Assembly (NCBI RefSeq): GCF_014203735.1
Contig: NZ_JACHJQ010000011.1
Coordinates: 1-64,000 of the forward strand
Direction of reading: 5' to 3'
DNA: 64,000 nt
DNA from: Actinophytocola algeriensis
GTDB taxonomy: Bacteria; Actinomycetota; Actinomycetes; Mycobacteriales; Pseudonocardiaceae
Shown: positions 8,477-17,009 of the stretch, in pieces
Layout of the letters: each line of letters opens with the position of its first letter
Position numbering within the stretch: position 1 is the first letter of the stretch
Made by a program: the position numbers and the translations under genes
Notes under the pieces: generated by a model
Seen by the model: the letters and a program-made list of their open reading frames with translations, nothing else
Database searches by the model: none
What the model was told of the DNA's origin: nothing

Positions 8477-10893
8477 GGCGTCAGCTCGCGGATGTGCACG
8501 GGCACGCCGGTGCCGAGGCTGGTCTCGACGGCAAGGGTCGCCAGGGTGGTGGCGGCGAGCGAGTCGAACGGGACGGGCATGGGCGCACCGGACGCGACGG
8601 CGTCGACGAACTCACGCAGCTCGGCGGCCTGCCCCTTGTCCCGGGCCTTGGGCAGCCGCGAGCTGACCCACTTCTTCCGCCCGTACACGGCGGCGCGGGC
8701 GAAGTCGTCGAACCGCAGCACCTTGCCGTCGGCGGTGAAGTCGATGGTCTCCTTCTGGAACTGCGAGGACCCGGTGGTGGTGTAGGTGACCGCGGCGGTG
8801 GACCCGTCGGGGTAGGTCAGGACGACCTGCAGGTCGGTGTGGCCGGGGGTGGCGGTGGCGTAGACGGTGACGGGGTCGTCGGCGAGCATCCACGACACGG
8901 TGTCGATGAAGTGCCCACCTTCACCGGCGAACCGGCTGCCTTCGGCGCCGTGGGTGTACCAGCTGCCGCCGTCGAGCGACCCGGCGTTGACGAGGTACCG
9001 AACCGAAGCCGGCCCGACCCGCCGCCCGAACTGCCGTCGGCTTTCGTTGAGCAGCGGCGCGAACCGCCGGTTGAAGCCGACCTGGAGCCGGTCGTTCCCG
9101 GTCTCGTCGATGGTGGCGCGGACGCTGTCGAACTCCGCGTCGGACAGGGCGAGCGGCTTCTCGACGAACACGGCCTTGCCCGCCCGCAGTGCGCGGTTGG
9201 TGAGGGCGGCGTGCGAACTGTGCCGCGTGACGACGAAGACGGCGTCGACGGAGTCGTCGCCGAGGAGGTCGTCGATCTCGGTGGAGGCGTGCCGGAACCC
9301 GAACTTGCGCTTGGCGTTGGCCCCGGAAAGCGCGGAGGTGGTGACCACACGATGGAGGTCGGCTCGTTCGTTCTCGGCCAGGTGCGGCAGAAGCATGGAG
9401 GAGGCGTAGTTCCCGGCCCCGATGAACCCGATCCGCACCGTCGACTTGCGAACAGCGGACCGCTGCCTTGTCAACCCGGCCGCATTCCCCACTCCGTGCG
9501 AGAGTCCCATTGGCGCGGCAGGGGGCCCCCCGATTTCCACACTACCGTCGGCCGCCGCGTTTTCGGAAGCGTCGACGGCGGTGTCTCCGTGCGAGAGTCC
9601 CATTCGCTCGCCAGGGAGCCCCCCGATTTCCACTTTACCGTTTGTGGTGCCGTTTTCCGAAGTCTTGTCGGCTGCGTTCCCGTTCGAGAGTCCCATTCGC
9701 TCGTCGGCGGAAGGCTCTTCGATTTTCACGTTGTCAGCGAGTGCCGACAATTCCGGCGCCTCGTCCTGCGGGTAGGCGAACAGCACCGCCACGGCTTTCA
9801 GTTCGCCGTCGTTCAGGGAGCGGTAGGTCTCCACCGCGTCGTCGAAGCCGGCCACGTGGGTGATCAGCGGCGAGACGTCGATCTTGTCGCGCGCGGCCAG
9901 GTCCAGGAAGCACTCCAGGTTCCTGCGCTCGGTCCACCGCACGTACCCGATCGGGTAGTCGCGGCCCTCCAGCTCGTACGACGGGTCGTAGCGCCCAGGC
10001 CCGTACGACCTGGAGAACCGGACGGACAGTTCCTTCTCGTAGTACGCGTTCCACGGCAGGTTCAGGCTGCACTTGCCGATGTCGACCACCGTGCCGCGGT
10101 CCCGCGACAGCTTGGCCGCCAGTTCCACCGGCTGGTTCGTCGAGCCGCCCGCCGCCAGGTACACCTGGTCCACGCCGTGCCCGCCGGTCAGCGACGCGAC
10201 CGCCATCTCCACCGTGTCGGAGCCGGGCGCGGCGCACAGCGCGGCACCCACCGACTCCGCCAGCGCGCACCGCGTCGGGTCCGGGTCCACGCCGATGACC
10301 GTCACGCCCGCCGCGCCCAGCAGCTGCACCACCAGCTGGCCGATCAGGCCGAGGCCGATCACCAGCGCCACGTCACCCAGCTGCGGCTCACCCTGCCGCA
10401 CACCCTGCATGGCGATCGAACCCACCGTGCCGAACGCGGCGTGCTGGGGCGACAACGCGGTGGGGACCGGGGCGTACAGGTTCTTCGGCACCCAGTTCAG
10501 CTCGGCGTGCAGCGCGTGCTCGTTCCCCGCGCACGCGACCAGCGACCCCACCGACACGTCGGTGATCCCGTCGCCGACGGCGGTCACCACGCCGCAGAGC
10601 GAGTAGCCGAGCGGGGTGTAGGAATCGAGCTTGCTGGTCACCTTGCGGTAGGTGGCGGCGAGACCGTTGGTGGCGACGCTCTGCATGACCTTCGCGACCT
10701 GGTCGGGCCGGGCCTTCGCCTTGCCCAGCAACGACTTGCTCGCCTCGCTGACCTTCATCAGCTCGGTGCCGGTGGAGATCAGCGAGTACAGGGTCCGCAC
10801 CAGCACCCCGCCCGGCTTGCACGCCGGCTCCGGCACGTCAAGGAGCGCCAGCTCGCCGCTCTTGTAATTCTGCACTACCTGCTTCAAGACCAT
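8473..10893 (-). CDS. bi-domain oxidoreductase: zinc-type alcohol dehydrogenase fused to Gfo/Idh/MocA
   Basis: 806 aa. Residues 1-375 are a medium-chain dehydrogenase: GYSLCGVV, then VIGLGLIGQLVVQLLG as the nucleotide fold and IGVDPDP. Residues about 482-806 are a Gfo/Idh/MocA enzyme: IGFIGAGNYA, VFVEKPLAL (catalytic EKP) and GEGGHFIDTVSWML. This fusion is known from exopolysaccharide clusters and is presumed to oxidise or reduce a nucleotide sugar or glycan. The linker (386-480) is odd: a 31-residue repeat occurs about 2.6 times (see repeat entry). ATG is preceded by AAAGGAAA and lies 6 nt after the asnB stop. Confidence 0.87.
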   Translation of the reverse strand: MVLKQVVQNYKSGELALLDVPEPACKPGGVLVRTLYSLISTGTELMKVSEASKSLLGKAKARPDQVAKVMQSVATNGLAATYRKVTSKLDSYTPLGYSLCGVVTAVGDGITDVSVGSLVACAGNEHALHAELNWVPKNLYAPVPTALSPQHAAFGTVGSIAMQGVRQGEPQLGDVALVIGLGLIGQLVVQLLGAAGVTVIGVDPDPTRCALAESVGAALCAAPGSDTVEMAVASLTGGHGVDQVYLAAGGSTNQPVELAAKLSRDRGTVVDIGKCSLNLPWNAYYEKELSVRFSRSYGPGRYDPSYELEGRDYPIGYVRWTERRNLECFLDLAARDKIDVSPLITHVAGFDDAVETYRSLNDGELKAVAVLFAYPQDEAPELSALADNVKIEEPSADERMGLSNGNAADKTSENGTTNGKVEIGGLPGERMGLSHGDTAVDASENAAADGSVEIGGPPAAPMGLSHGVGNAAGLTRQRSAVRKSTVRIGFIGAGNYASSMLLPHLAENERADLHRVVTTSALSGANAKRKFGFRHASTEIDDLLGDDSVDAVFVVTRHSSHAALTNRALRAGKAVFVEKPLALSDAEFDSVRATIDETGNDRLQVGFNRRFAPLLNESRRQFGRRVGPASVRYLVNAGSLDGGSWYTHGAEGSRFAGEGGHFIDTVSWMLADDPVTVYATATPGHTDLQVVLTYPDGSTAAVTYTTTGSSQFQKETIDFTADGKVLRFDDFARAAVYGRKKWVSSRLPKARDKGQAAELREFVDAVASGAPMPVPFDSLAATTLATLAVETSLGTGVPVHIRELTP
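9495..9736 (-). repeat. 93-bp tandem repeat inside the oxidoreductase linker
   Basis: Units begin at 9495, 9588 and 9681 (the last partial). The period is 93 nt, exactly 31 codons, so the frame is kept. Each encodes a variant of MGLSHG plus a Ser/Asn/Ala-rich stretch plus VEIGGxP. The DNA core GCGAGAGTCCCATTCGCTCG is nearly identical between copies. No globular fold is expected. Origin as an inserted repeat is inference. Confidence 0.85.
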
Positions 10894-10899
10894 TTTCCT

Positions 10900-12795
10900 T
10901 TACTCAGCCGAGAGAGCGGCGCGGTACCAGTGTTCGAGCGTCAGCACGTGCCAGAGGTGTTTCGACCGGTCCTGCCTGCCGGACGCGTCCTCGTCAACCA
11001 AAAGCCGCAGGGCGTCGCGACGGAGGAAACCGTTGCGCACCAGCAGGCCGTCCTCGATGACCTCCCGCACCAGCGGCGCCAGGTCCCGGCTCATCCACGC
11101 GCGCAGCGGCGCGGAGAACAACCCCTTCGGGCGGTACACGATCTCGCTCGGCAGGAGCTGCTCGGCGGCCTTCTTCAGCGCCACCTTCCCCTGCCCGCGC
11201 ACGATCTTGCGGTTGCCGGGGACCGCGAACGCCGCCTTCACCACCTCGACGTCCACGAACGGCACCCGCACCTCCGTCGACGCGGCCATGCTCGACCGGT
11301 CCGTGTACGCGAGGTTCAGACCCGGCAGGAACATCCGCGAATCGGCGAGGCACATGCGGTTCACGAAGTCGGACAGGGTGTTGTCGTGGTAGGTGTCCGC
11401 GTGCTCGGTCAGCACGTCGTCGACCGCGCCGGACAGGTCCGGGCTCACCAGCGCGGCCAGCTCGTCCCGGTCGTACATGGTGTAGCTGCGGCGGAACGCC
11501 GTCTCCTCCGGCAGGTCCGCGAACGACAGGAACCGCTTCGCGAACCGCACCGAGCGGTAGCCGCGCCGGGACGACGCCACCGGCAGCCGGTCCACCAAGG
11601 AGTGCACGGGGCGCCGCACGACGCCGGGGATCTGCTGGTAACCGAGCGCCAGCTTGTTCGCCAGGTGCTTGCGGTAGCCCGCGAACAGCTCGTCGGCGCC
11701 CATCCCCGACAGCATCACCTTCACGCCGGCCTCGCGGGCGGCGGTGCAGATGAGGAACGTGTTGATCGCCGCCGGGTCGCCGATCGGCTCGTCCAGGTGG
11801 TAGGTCATCTTCGGCAGCAGGTCCAGGACGTTCGGCGCGATCTCGATCTCGTTCAGGTCCACCCCGAACTTCGCGGCCACGATCCGGGCGTACTTCAGGT
11901 CGTCCGGCATCGCCTCGAACTTCGCGTCCTCGGGGCGGAAACCGATGGTGTACGCGGAGATCCCCGGCTGGTGGCGGGCCGCGAGCGCGGTCAGGTAGCT
12001 CGAGTCGAGGCCACCGGACAGGAAGGTCGCCACCGGCACGTCCGACAGCAGGTGCGCCTTCGTCGACTCCTCGACCACCGCCGCCAGGTCCACCTCGGAC
12101 ACGTGCTGGGCCTCGTCGGCCACCTGCCGCAGCGACCAGTACGTGCCGGTCTCGGACGAGCCGTCCGGGCGGACACGCAACCACGAACCGGGTGGCAGCT
12201 TCGACGCCTCCCGGTACGCGCACCGGCTGTCCGGCACCCAGTAGTACAGCAGCGACGCGACCAGCGCCGTGTCGTCCACGGTCAGGTCGCCCAGCTCGGT
12301 CGCGAGCGCCTTCAGCTCCGACGCGAACACCACGCCCGCGCCGCGGCGCACGTAGAACAGCGGCTTGATGCCCAGCTGGTCGCGGACCAGCGTCATCTCC
12401 CCGGTCCGCTCGTCGAACACCGAGAACGCGAACATCCCGCGCAGCCGGGGCAGGCAGTCCACCCCCCAGCGCCGCCACGCCCGCAGCAGCACCTCCGTGT
12501 CCGACGTGCCGCGGAACCGGTCACCCAGCGACTCCAGCTCCCGGCGGAGGGCAGGCGCGTTGTACAGCTCGCCGTTGTAGGTCAGGGCGAGGCCCTCGGC
12601 CACCATCGGCTGCGCGCCCGTCTCGGTCAGGTCGATGATCGACAGGCGGCGATGTCCCAGGTGGACCTCACCGTCGCCCGCGCGCCCCGACCAGCGCCCC
12701 GACCCGTCCGGGCCGCGGTGGGCCAACGTCTTCGTCAGCCGGTCCGTCAGCGGTCCGCCGTCGGGCCACAGGTAACTCCCCGCGATGCCACACAT
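10900..12795 (-). CDS. asnB: asparagine synthase (glutamine-hydrolysing)
   Basis: 631 aa. MCGIAGS places the N-terminal nucleophile Cys2 of the class II glutaminase domain (residues 2-210), with TYNGELYN and RGMFAFSVFD. The synthetase domain has the PP-loop SGGLDSS near residue 262 and MLSGMGADELFAGY. In polysaccharide clusters such enzymes often amidate uronic acids or sugar-linked carboxylates instead of supplying free asparagine (family knowledge; here inference from context and the two nucleotide-sugar dehydrogenases). A strong GAGGGGG lies upstream of ATG, 12 nt after the Wzz-like gene. Biosynthetic asparagine synthase remains possible. Confidence 0.9.
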   Translation of the reverse strand: MCGIAGSYLWPDGGPLTDRLTKTLAHRGPDGSGRWSGRAGDGEVHLGHRRLSIIDLTETGAQPMVAEGLALTYNGELYNAPALRRELESLGDRFRGTSDTEVLLRAWRRWGVDCLPRLRGMFAFSVFDERTGEMTLVRDQLGIKPLFYVRRGAGVVFASELKALATELGDLTVDDTALVASLLYYWVPDSRCAYREASKLPPGSWLRVRPDGSSETGTYWSLRQVADEAQHVSEVDLAAVVEESTKAHLLSDVPVATFLSGGLDSSYLTALAARHQPGISAYTIGFRPEDAKFEAMPDDLKYARIVAAKFGVDLNEIEIAPNVLDLLPKMTYHLDEPIGDPAAINTFLICTAAREAGVKVMLSGMGADELFAGYRKHLANKLALGYQQIPGVVRRPVHSLVDRLPVASSRRGYRSVRFAKRFLSFADLPEETAFRRSYTMYDRDELAALVSPDLSGAVDDVLTEHADTYHDNTLSDFVNRMCLADSRMFLPGLNLAYTDRSSMAASTEVRVPFVDVEVVKAAFAVPGNRKIVRGQGKVALKKAAEQLLPSEIVYRPKGLFSAPLRAWMSRDLAPLVREVIEDGLLVRNGFLRRDALRLLVDEDASGRQDRSKHLWHVLTLEHWYRAALSAE

Positions 12796-12807
12796 GCGTC
12801 CGCCCCC

Positions 12808-14352
12808 TCAGCCCTGTGTCCTGCGCTGGGACAACTCGTCGCTGTCCCGCCGCACCGGTGCGAACTTCTTCGTCGGCAGGTCGTGCCCCGGCGGCTGCAC
12901 CGGCGCCAGCCGCTTCGTCGGCAGGTCGGCGCCGTTCGTGCCGTTGGTGCCGTTGGTGCCGTTGGTGCCGTTGGTGGTCTTCTCCGCGTGCTTCGCCCGT
13001 CCGCGCAGCGCGGTGTGCAGGCCGTCCCACAGCGTCCCGTCGGTCCGGTCCCGCGGGTCCGGGTCGACGAGCACGACGCCGACGACCGGGATGCCCAGGT
13101 CGGCGAGCTGCCGGGCGACCGTGTGCAGCCACGCCGTGTGCGCGTACCCGACGCGCACCACCAGCACCGCCTCCGCACCGAGGTGCGGCAGGTCCGTCCA
13201 CGACGCACCGGGAGCGACCGACCCGACGCCGAGCCGCGCTTCGCCGTCGTCCAGTGCGGCGTCGACCGCGGCCGCCAGCGCGGCCGCGACCTTCGGCGCA
13301 CCCAGCTCCAGCACCGACACCGGCCCGGAACCGTTCCGCACCAACCGGACCAGCGTCTCGGCGACTCCGGCGTGCTCGTCGCCGGCCGCCTTGTTCGGCA
13401 GCAGACGCCGCTTGCGGCCCGGGAGCTGTGCGATCACCGACGCACCCAGGTTCGCCGCGATGTCGCGGCGCAGGACCGGCTTGTCCCGCACCACGCCGGT
13501 CACCGCGGCCAGCGCGACACCCACCACCAGGCCGAACGCCAGCCCGATGCCGGCGTTGGTGGCACCGGTGATCTTCAGCGATGTCCGCACCGGGCGTGGC
13601 GCGTCCACGATCTGCGTGCCGGCCGCCACCCGCGGCGCACCCAGCCCGGCCTCCTGCGCCTGCTGCGTGAGCTGGCTGATCTGGTCGGTCAGCTCCGCAC
13701 GCCGCGCGTACAGCGAGTCCAGGGTCGCGGCGTTCGACGGGGGCGGCGCCGCGCTCTCCTCGTTGTTCTGGTCGTTGTCGTTTTCGTCGTTGTTCTCCGC
13801 GTTGACGGCCGCGGCCTCCGCACCCGAGATCTGCCCGTTGACCTCGTTCAGCTCCGCCTGCACCTGCGTGCGCTGGTCGGTCAGCGCCTTTGCCTCCGCC
13901 GCCGCGGCCGACTGGATGCGGCCCACGTGGTCGGCGATGAACGCCTCCGCGAGCGCCTTCGCCCGCCGGGCCGCCTCCGCGCCGGTCGGCGCCTCGACCG
14001 TCACCTCGAGCACGTTGTTGGTGAGCCCGACGACCGTGATCGTCTTCAGGAACTCCTCCGGTCGCTCGGCCACCGTCAGCCGTTCCAGCGCGTCCGCGGC
14101 GATCCTGGTCGTGCTCATCAGCGCCACGTCCGTGCGGATCAGGCTGCCGCCGTCGGACGGGCCGTCCTGCTCGTGCACCACGAGGATCCGGGTCACCGCG
14201 GTCGGGGTCGGCGGCATCAGCACCGTCAGCAACCCGCCTGCGAGGAACCCGAGCAGCGCGAAGCTCAGCCACAGGCGGCGCCCTCGGCGGATCGCCGTCC
14301 ACAGCCGGGTGAAGTCCAGCAGGTGCTGGGGGCTCTGCGAGGTGGTGGTCAC
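12808..14352 (-). CDS. Wzz-like polysaccharide co-polymerase with degenerate kinase-like C-terminus
   Basis: 514 aa. A membrane helix near residues 25-45 and a second near 270-295 (GIGLAFGLVVGVALAAVTGVV) flank a mostly helical extracytoplasmic region with long coiled-coil potential and an Asn/Glu/Asp-rich loop near 180-200. This is the Wzz/BY-kinase membrane domain layout. The C-terminal cytoplasmic part resembles a BY-kinase fold (VLVVRVGYAHTA, LADLGIPVVGVVLVD), but no Walker A GxxxxGK(S/T) is present. The tail has five Thr-Asn-Gly units and two DLPTK motifs. GTG overlaps the preceding stop (GTGA). Likely role: control of glycan chain length or export. Confidence 0.8.
   Translation of the reverse strand: MTTTSQSPQHLLDFTRLWTAIRRGRRLWLSFALLGFLAGGLLTVLMPPTPTAVTRILVVHEQDGPSDGGSLIRTDVALMSTTRIAADALERLTVAERPEEFLKTITVVGLTNNVLEVTVEAPTGAEAARRAKALAEAFIADHVGRIQSAAAAEAKALTDQRTQVQAELNEVNGQISGAEAAAVNAENNDENDNDQNNEESAAPPPSNAATLDSLYARRAELTDQISQLTQQAQEAGLGAPRVAAGTQIVDAPRPVRTSLKITGATNAGIGLAFGLVVGVALAAVTGVVRDKPVLRRDIAANLGASVIAQLPGRKRRLLPNKAAGDEHAGVAETLVRLVRNGSGPVSVLELGAPKVAAALAAAVDAALDDGEARLGVGSVAPGASWTDLPHLGAEAVLVVRVGYAHTAWLHTVARQLADLGIPVVGVVLVDPDPRDRTDGTLWDGLHTALRGRAKHAEKTTNGTNGTNGTNGTNGADLPTKRLAPVQPPGHDLPTKKFAPVRRDSDELSQRRTQG
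12931..12975 (-). repeat. 9-bp coding minisatellite (Thr-Asn-Gly)
   Basis: Five consecutive 9-bp units (GCCGTTSGT on the plus strand) encode TNG repeats in the tail of the second Wzz-like protein. The in-frame period means copy-number changes would alter tail length without a frameshift. Confidence 0.85.
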
Positions 14353-15713
14353 GGTGCACCTGCCAGCGCGGGTTCGGCGGGGCGATCGGGAACCTGTTCG
14401 AGCGGGCGGGCCCGGCGGGTGACCACCGCGCCGAGCACCTCGTGCCCGGCGTCGCGGCACGCCTCGGCGATGCCGACGAGCTGCCAGCCGGTCCGCGTGC
14501 CCGTGGTGACGACCACCAGTACGCCAGGCACCGCCTCGTCCGGCACCACCGGGCGGTCCGCGTCCACCTCGACGACCTGCAACGCCAGCCTGCTCTCGGC
14601 CGCGACGGCACCCAGCCGGTCCGCGGCGCGGCGCGCCGCGGGGTCGTCCTTCGCGACCACCACCAGCACCCGGCCCGGGCCGGGGGGCAGGTGCTCGCGC
14701 AGCCGCGACAGCGCGCGGCGGTAGCGGATGTCCAGTCCGGTCTCGTCCGCGGCCGACGGCAGCTCCGGCAGGTGCCACGGCCGGTCGTCCACGACCAGCC
14801 CGGCCACCTTCTGCCACCACGACTTCGGCGCGGGAGCGGCGGCCGCCTCCGGCACGTCGGGCACGTCGACGCCACCCATCACGGCCGTGCCCAGCGCGGC
14901 CGTGATCTGCTCGTCGTCCCGCAGCCGCTTGTCGGCGCGGGCCGCGAACAGGTGCCCGAACACGCCGAGCACCAGGAACACCACCGCGCCACCCGCGACG
15001 AAGTGCGTCATCGTCGGCGTCGCGGGGCCGAGCGGGCGCTCCGCCGGGCCCATCACCACGATCTTCGACGAGCTCGACACCGTGTCCAGCTCGTCGAGCT
15101 TCGCCACCGCCTGCGACAGCGCGGTCCGCAGCGACTCCAGCTCCGTGCGCACGCCGACGCTGTCGATCGTCTGGCCCTGACCCGCGGAGTTGTGCAGGTC
15201 GGAGATCTTCTGGTTCGTTTCGATGATCTGCTGGCGCAGCGTCTCCTGCTGCTCCTGCGACACCTGCGCCGACGCGTCCGCCGTGTTCGCCATCAGCTGC
15301 GTCGAGAACGTCACGTACTCCTGCGCGACCCGGTCCGCGAGCTGCTGCGCCTGCTCCGGGGTGTCCGCCACCCCGGTGATCTCGATGATGTTGCCGTCCG
15401 CCACGGTCGCGGTCACGTCGTCGGCGAGGTCCGCTCCCGACCTGCCCCACCGCAACGCGGCGGCGGTGCGGTCCAGCACGACCGTGCTGTGCGCCACCTG
15501 GGCCTCGGTCGTCAGCTCGTCCGGGTCCCGGGGGCCCTGGAGCAGCACGCTCGCCGACGTCTCGTAGCCGGGCGAGAGCACCAGCGACGCACCCGCCCCC
15601 ACCAGCGCACCCAACACGGCGATCACTATGAGTAATCGCCACCTCTGGCGCAGTACTCGCCAGATGATGGCGAGCCGCGCTGTGTCAGCGGCGTCGGAGA
15701 CGTCATGGATCAT
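14349..15713 (-). CDS. Wzz-like polysaccharide co-polymerase
   Basis: 454 aa. N-terminal Wzz domain: helix LLIVIAVLGALVGAGASLVL near residue 30, then SPGYETSASVLLQ. A Gln/Glu-rich helical segment (residues 110-220) precedes the second membrane helix near 238-258 with the PxxP-like GPATPTM just before it. The C-terminal domain begins like a BY-kinase (GRVLVVVAKDDPAARRAADR), but the P-loop Gly/Lys/Ser are replaced. It may be a pseudokinase partner of its neighbour, or the active tyrosine kinase may be encoded elsewhere. GAAAGGGGG lies upstream of ATG. It is the first gene after a 108-nt gap. Confidence 0.82.
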   Translation of the reverse strand: MIHDVSDAADTARLAIIWRVLRQRWRLLIVIAVLGALVGAGASLVLSPGYETSASVLLQGPRDPDELTTEAQVAHSTVVLDRTAAALRWGRSGADLADDVTATVADGNIIEITGVADTPEQAQQLADRVAQEYVTFSTQLMANTADASAQVSQEQQETLRQQIIETNQKISDLHNSAGQGQTIDSVGVRTELESLRTALSQAVAKLDELDTVSSSSKIVVMGPAERPLGPATPTMTHFVAGGAVVFLVLGVFGHLFAARADKRLRDDEQITAALGTAVMGGVDVPDVPEAAAAPAPKSWWQKVAGLVVDDRPWHLPELPSAADETGLDIRYRRALSRLREHLPPGPGRVLVVVAKDDPAARRAADRLGAVAAESRLALQVVEVDADRPVVPDEAVPGVLVVVTTGTRTGWQLVGIAEACRDAGHEVLGAVVTRRARPLEQVPDRPAEPALAGAP

Positions 15714-15796
15714 CGCGTCGGGCCCCCTTTCGAGGAACTACGGCACCTGAGCGGGGCCGGCGCCTCACGAGTCCCGTCGCGGCGGACCCGGTTTGA

Positions 15797-15825
15797 GTTA
15801 CACCCCGACGGTTACTCTTGGTCAA
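15797..15825 (-). promoter_or_regulatory. possible internal promoter of the polysaccharide operon
   Basis: On the minus strand TTGACC (15820-15825), a 17-nt spacer and TGTAAC (15797-15802) resemble a housekeeping sigma promoter. It sits in the only sizeable gap of the operon, upstream of the Wzz-like pair. Seen by eye only. Confidence 0.4.
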
Positions 15826-17009
15826 GATGTTGCGGTCGCGTACGCCGCGAGCAGTGCTTTCTGTGAGTTGCTCCACGCGAGCGGGCCCTCGACGCGCTCC
15901 TTGCCGAGCTTGCCCATCCGCATCCGCTCCTCGGGGTCGTCGAGGAGCCGCGCCGTGAGCCGCGCGAACTCCCGCTCGTCGTTGGCAGGCGCGTAGACGG
16001 CCGCGTCCCCCGCCGACACCCGCGCCTCCCGCAGCTCGAACGACACCATCGGCCGGGACATGGCCATGTACTCCATGACCTTGTTCATCGTCGACACGTT
16101 GTTCAGGGGGTTGTGCGGGTCCGGCGACAGGCACACGTCCGCGGTCGACAGGTACCGCACCAGGTCCTCGTCCGGGATGCGGCCGGTGAACTCGACCACG
16201 TCGTCGAGTCCGAGTTTTCCCGCCAGCGCCACCATCTCGTCGAACGTGTCGCCCGCGCCGACGAACACGGCGTGCCAGTCGTCGCGTTCCTCCCGCAGCA
16301 GAGCCAGCGACCGCAGCGCGTAGTCCACGCCGTCCTGCGGGCCCATCACACCCAGGTAGCACAGCAGGTGCGGCTTGCCCTTCTTCAGCTCCGGCTCCGC
16401 CTCGACCTGCTGGAACCGCTCGATCACCGGCGCGCTGCGGACCACGAACACCTTCTCCGGGTCCATGTTCCCGCGCGTGATCGCCGCCTCGCGGTAGCTC
16501 TCGTTGGTCGAGATCACCACGTCCGCGGCCTTGTACGTGGCCCGCTCCAGGCGGCACACCGCGCGGTACAGCGCGTCCTCGCCCCGGCCCGCGAACCGCG
16601 ACAGGTACAGCTCCGGGCACAGGTCGTGCTGGTCGAAGACGAACTTCGTGCCCTGGCGCTTCAGCACCTTCGCCACCAGGTACAGCAGGTCCGGCGGGTT
16701 GCACGCGTGGACCACGTCGATCCTGCCCTGCTTCGCGATCTTCCTGGCCAGGCGCAGCGTGTGCCACAGCGCGGCGCCGTACTCCTTGACGTACCCGCGC
16801 GGGCCGCCGGTCGCCGCCACCAGCGGGTAGCGGTGGATCTTCACCCCGTCCAGCTCGACGTACGGCTCCCGGTCCCGTTTCGTCCCCTGTGGACAGATGA
16901 CGTGCACGTCCCAGCCCGCGTCCCGCAACGTCTGCGACTCCTGCCAGACGCGGCGGTCGAACGGCACCGAGAGGTTCTCGACGAGGATGAGTGCTCGCTT
17001 ACCAGGCAA
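15822..17009 (-). CDS. glycosyltransferase family 4 protein
   Basis: 395 aa GT-B enzyme. N-terminal LILVENLSVPFDRRVWQESQ is typical of the family found in actinobacterial and alphaproteobacterial exopolysaccharide clusters. The donor half has LCYLGVMGPQDGVDYAL, FVGAGD and NVSTMNKVMEYMAMSRPMV. Only a TTG (17009) provides a start in this frame before conserved sequence; it overlaps the upstream dehydrogenase stop by 11 nt. It probably adds an early sugar to the carrier-linked glycan; specificity unknown. Confidence 0.85.
   Translation of the reverse strand: MPGKRALILVENLSVPFDRRVWQESQTLRDAGWDVHVICPQGTKRDREPYVELDGVKIHRYPLVAATGGPRGYVKEYGAALWHTLRLARKIAKQGRIDVVHACNPPDLLYLVAKVLKRQGTKFVFDQHDLCPELYLSRFAGRGEDALYRAVCRLERATYKAADVVISTNESYREAAITRGNMDPEKVFVVRSAPVIERFQQVEAEPELKKGKPHLLCYLGVMGPQDGVDYALRSLALLREERDDWHAVFVGAGDTFDEMVALAGKLGLDDVVEFTGRIPDEDLVRYLSTADVCLSPDPHNPLNNVSTMNKVMEYMAMSRPMVSFELREARVSAGDAAVYAPANDEREFARLTARLLDDPEERMRMGKLGKERVEGPLAWSNSQKALLAAYATATS

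Noticed and set aside
10900-12795. asnB read as part of a beta-lactam synthetase-type antibiotic pathway together with the IPNS-like gene at 44852
   Set aside because: The genes are 32 kb apart in unrelated operons; asnB lies in a polysaccharide operon and keeps the glutaminase Cys2, and the oxygenase is a general family member cotranscribed with purU.
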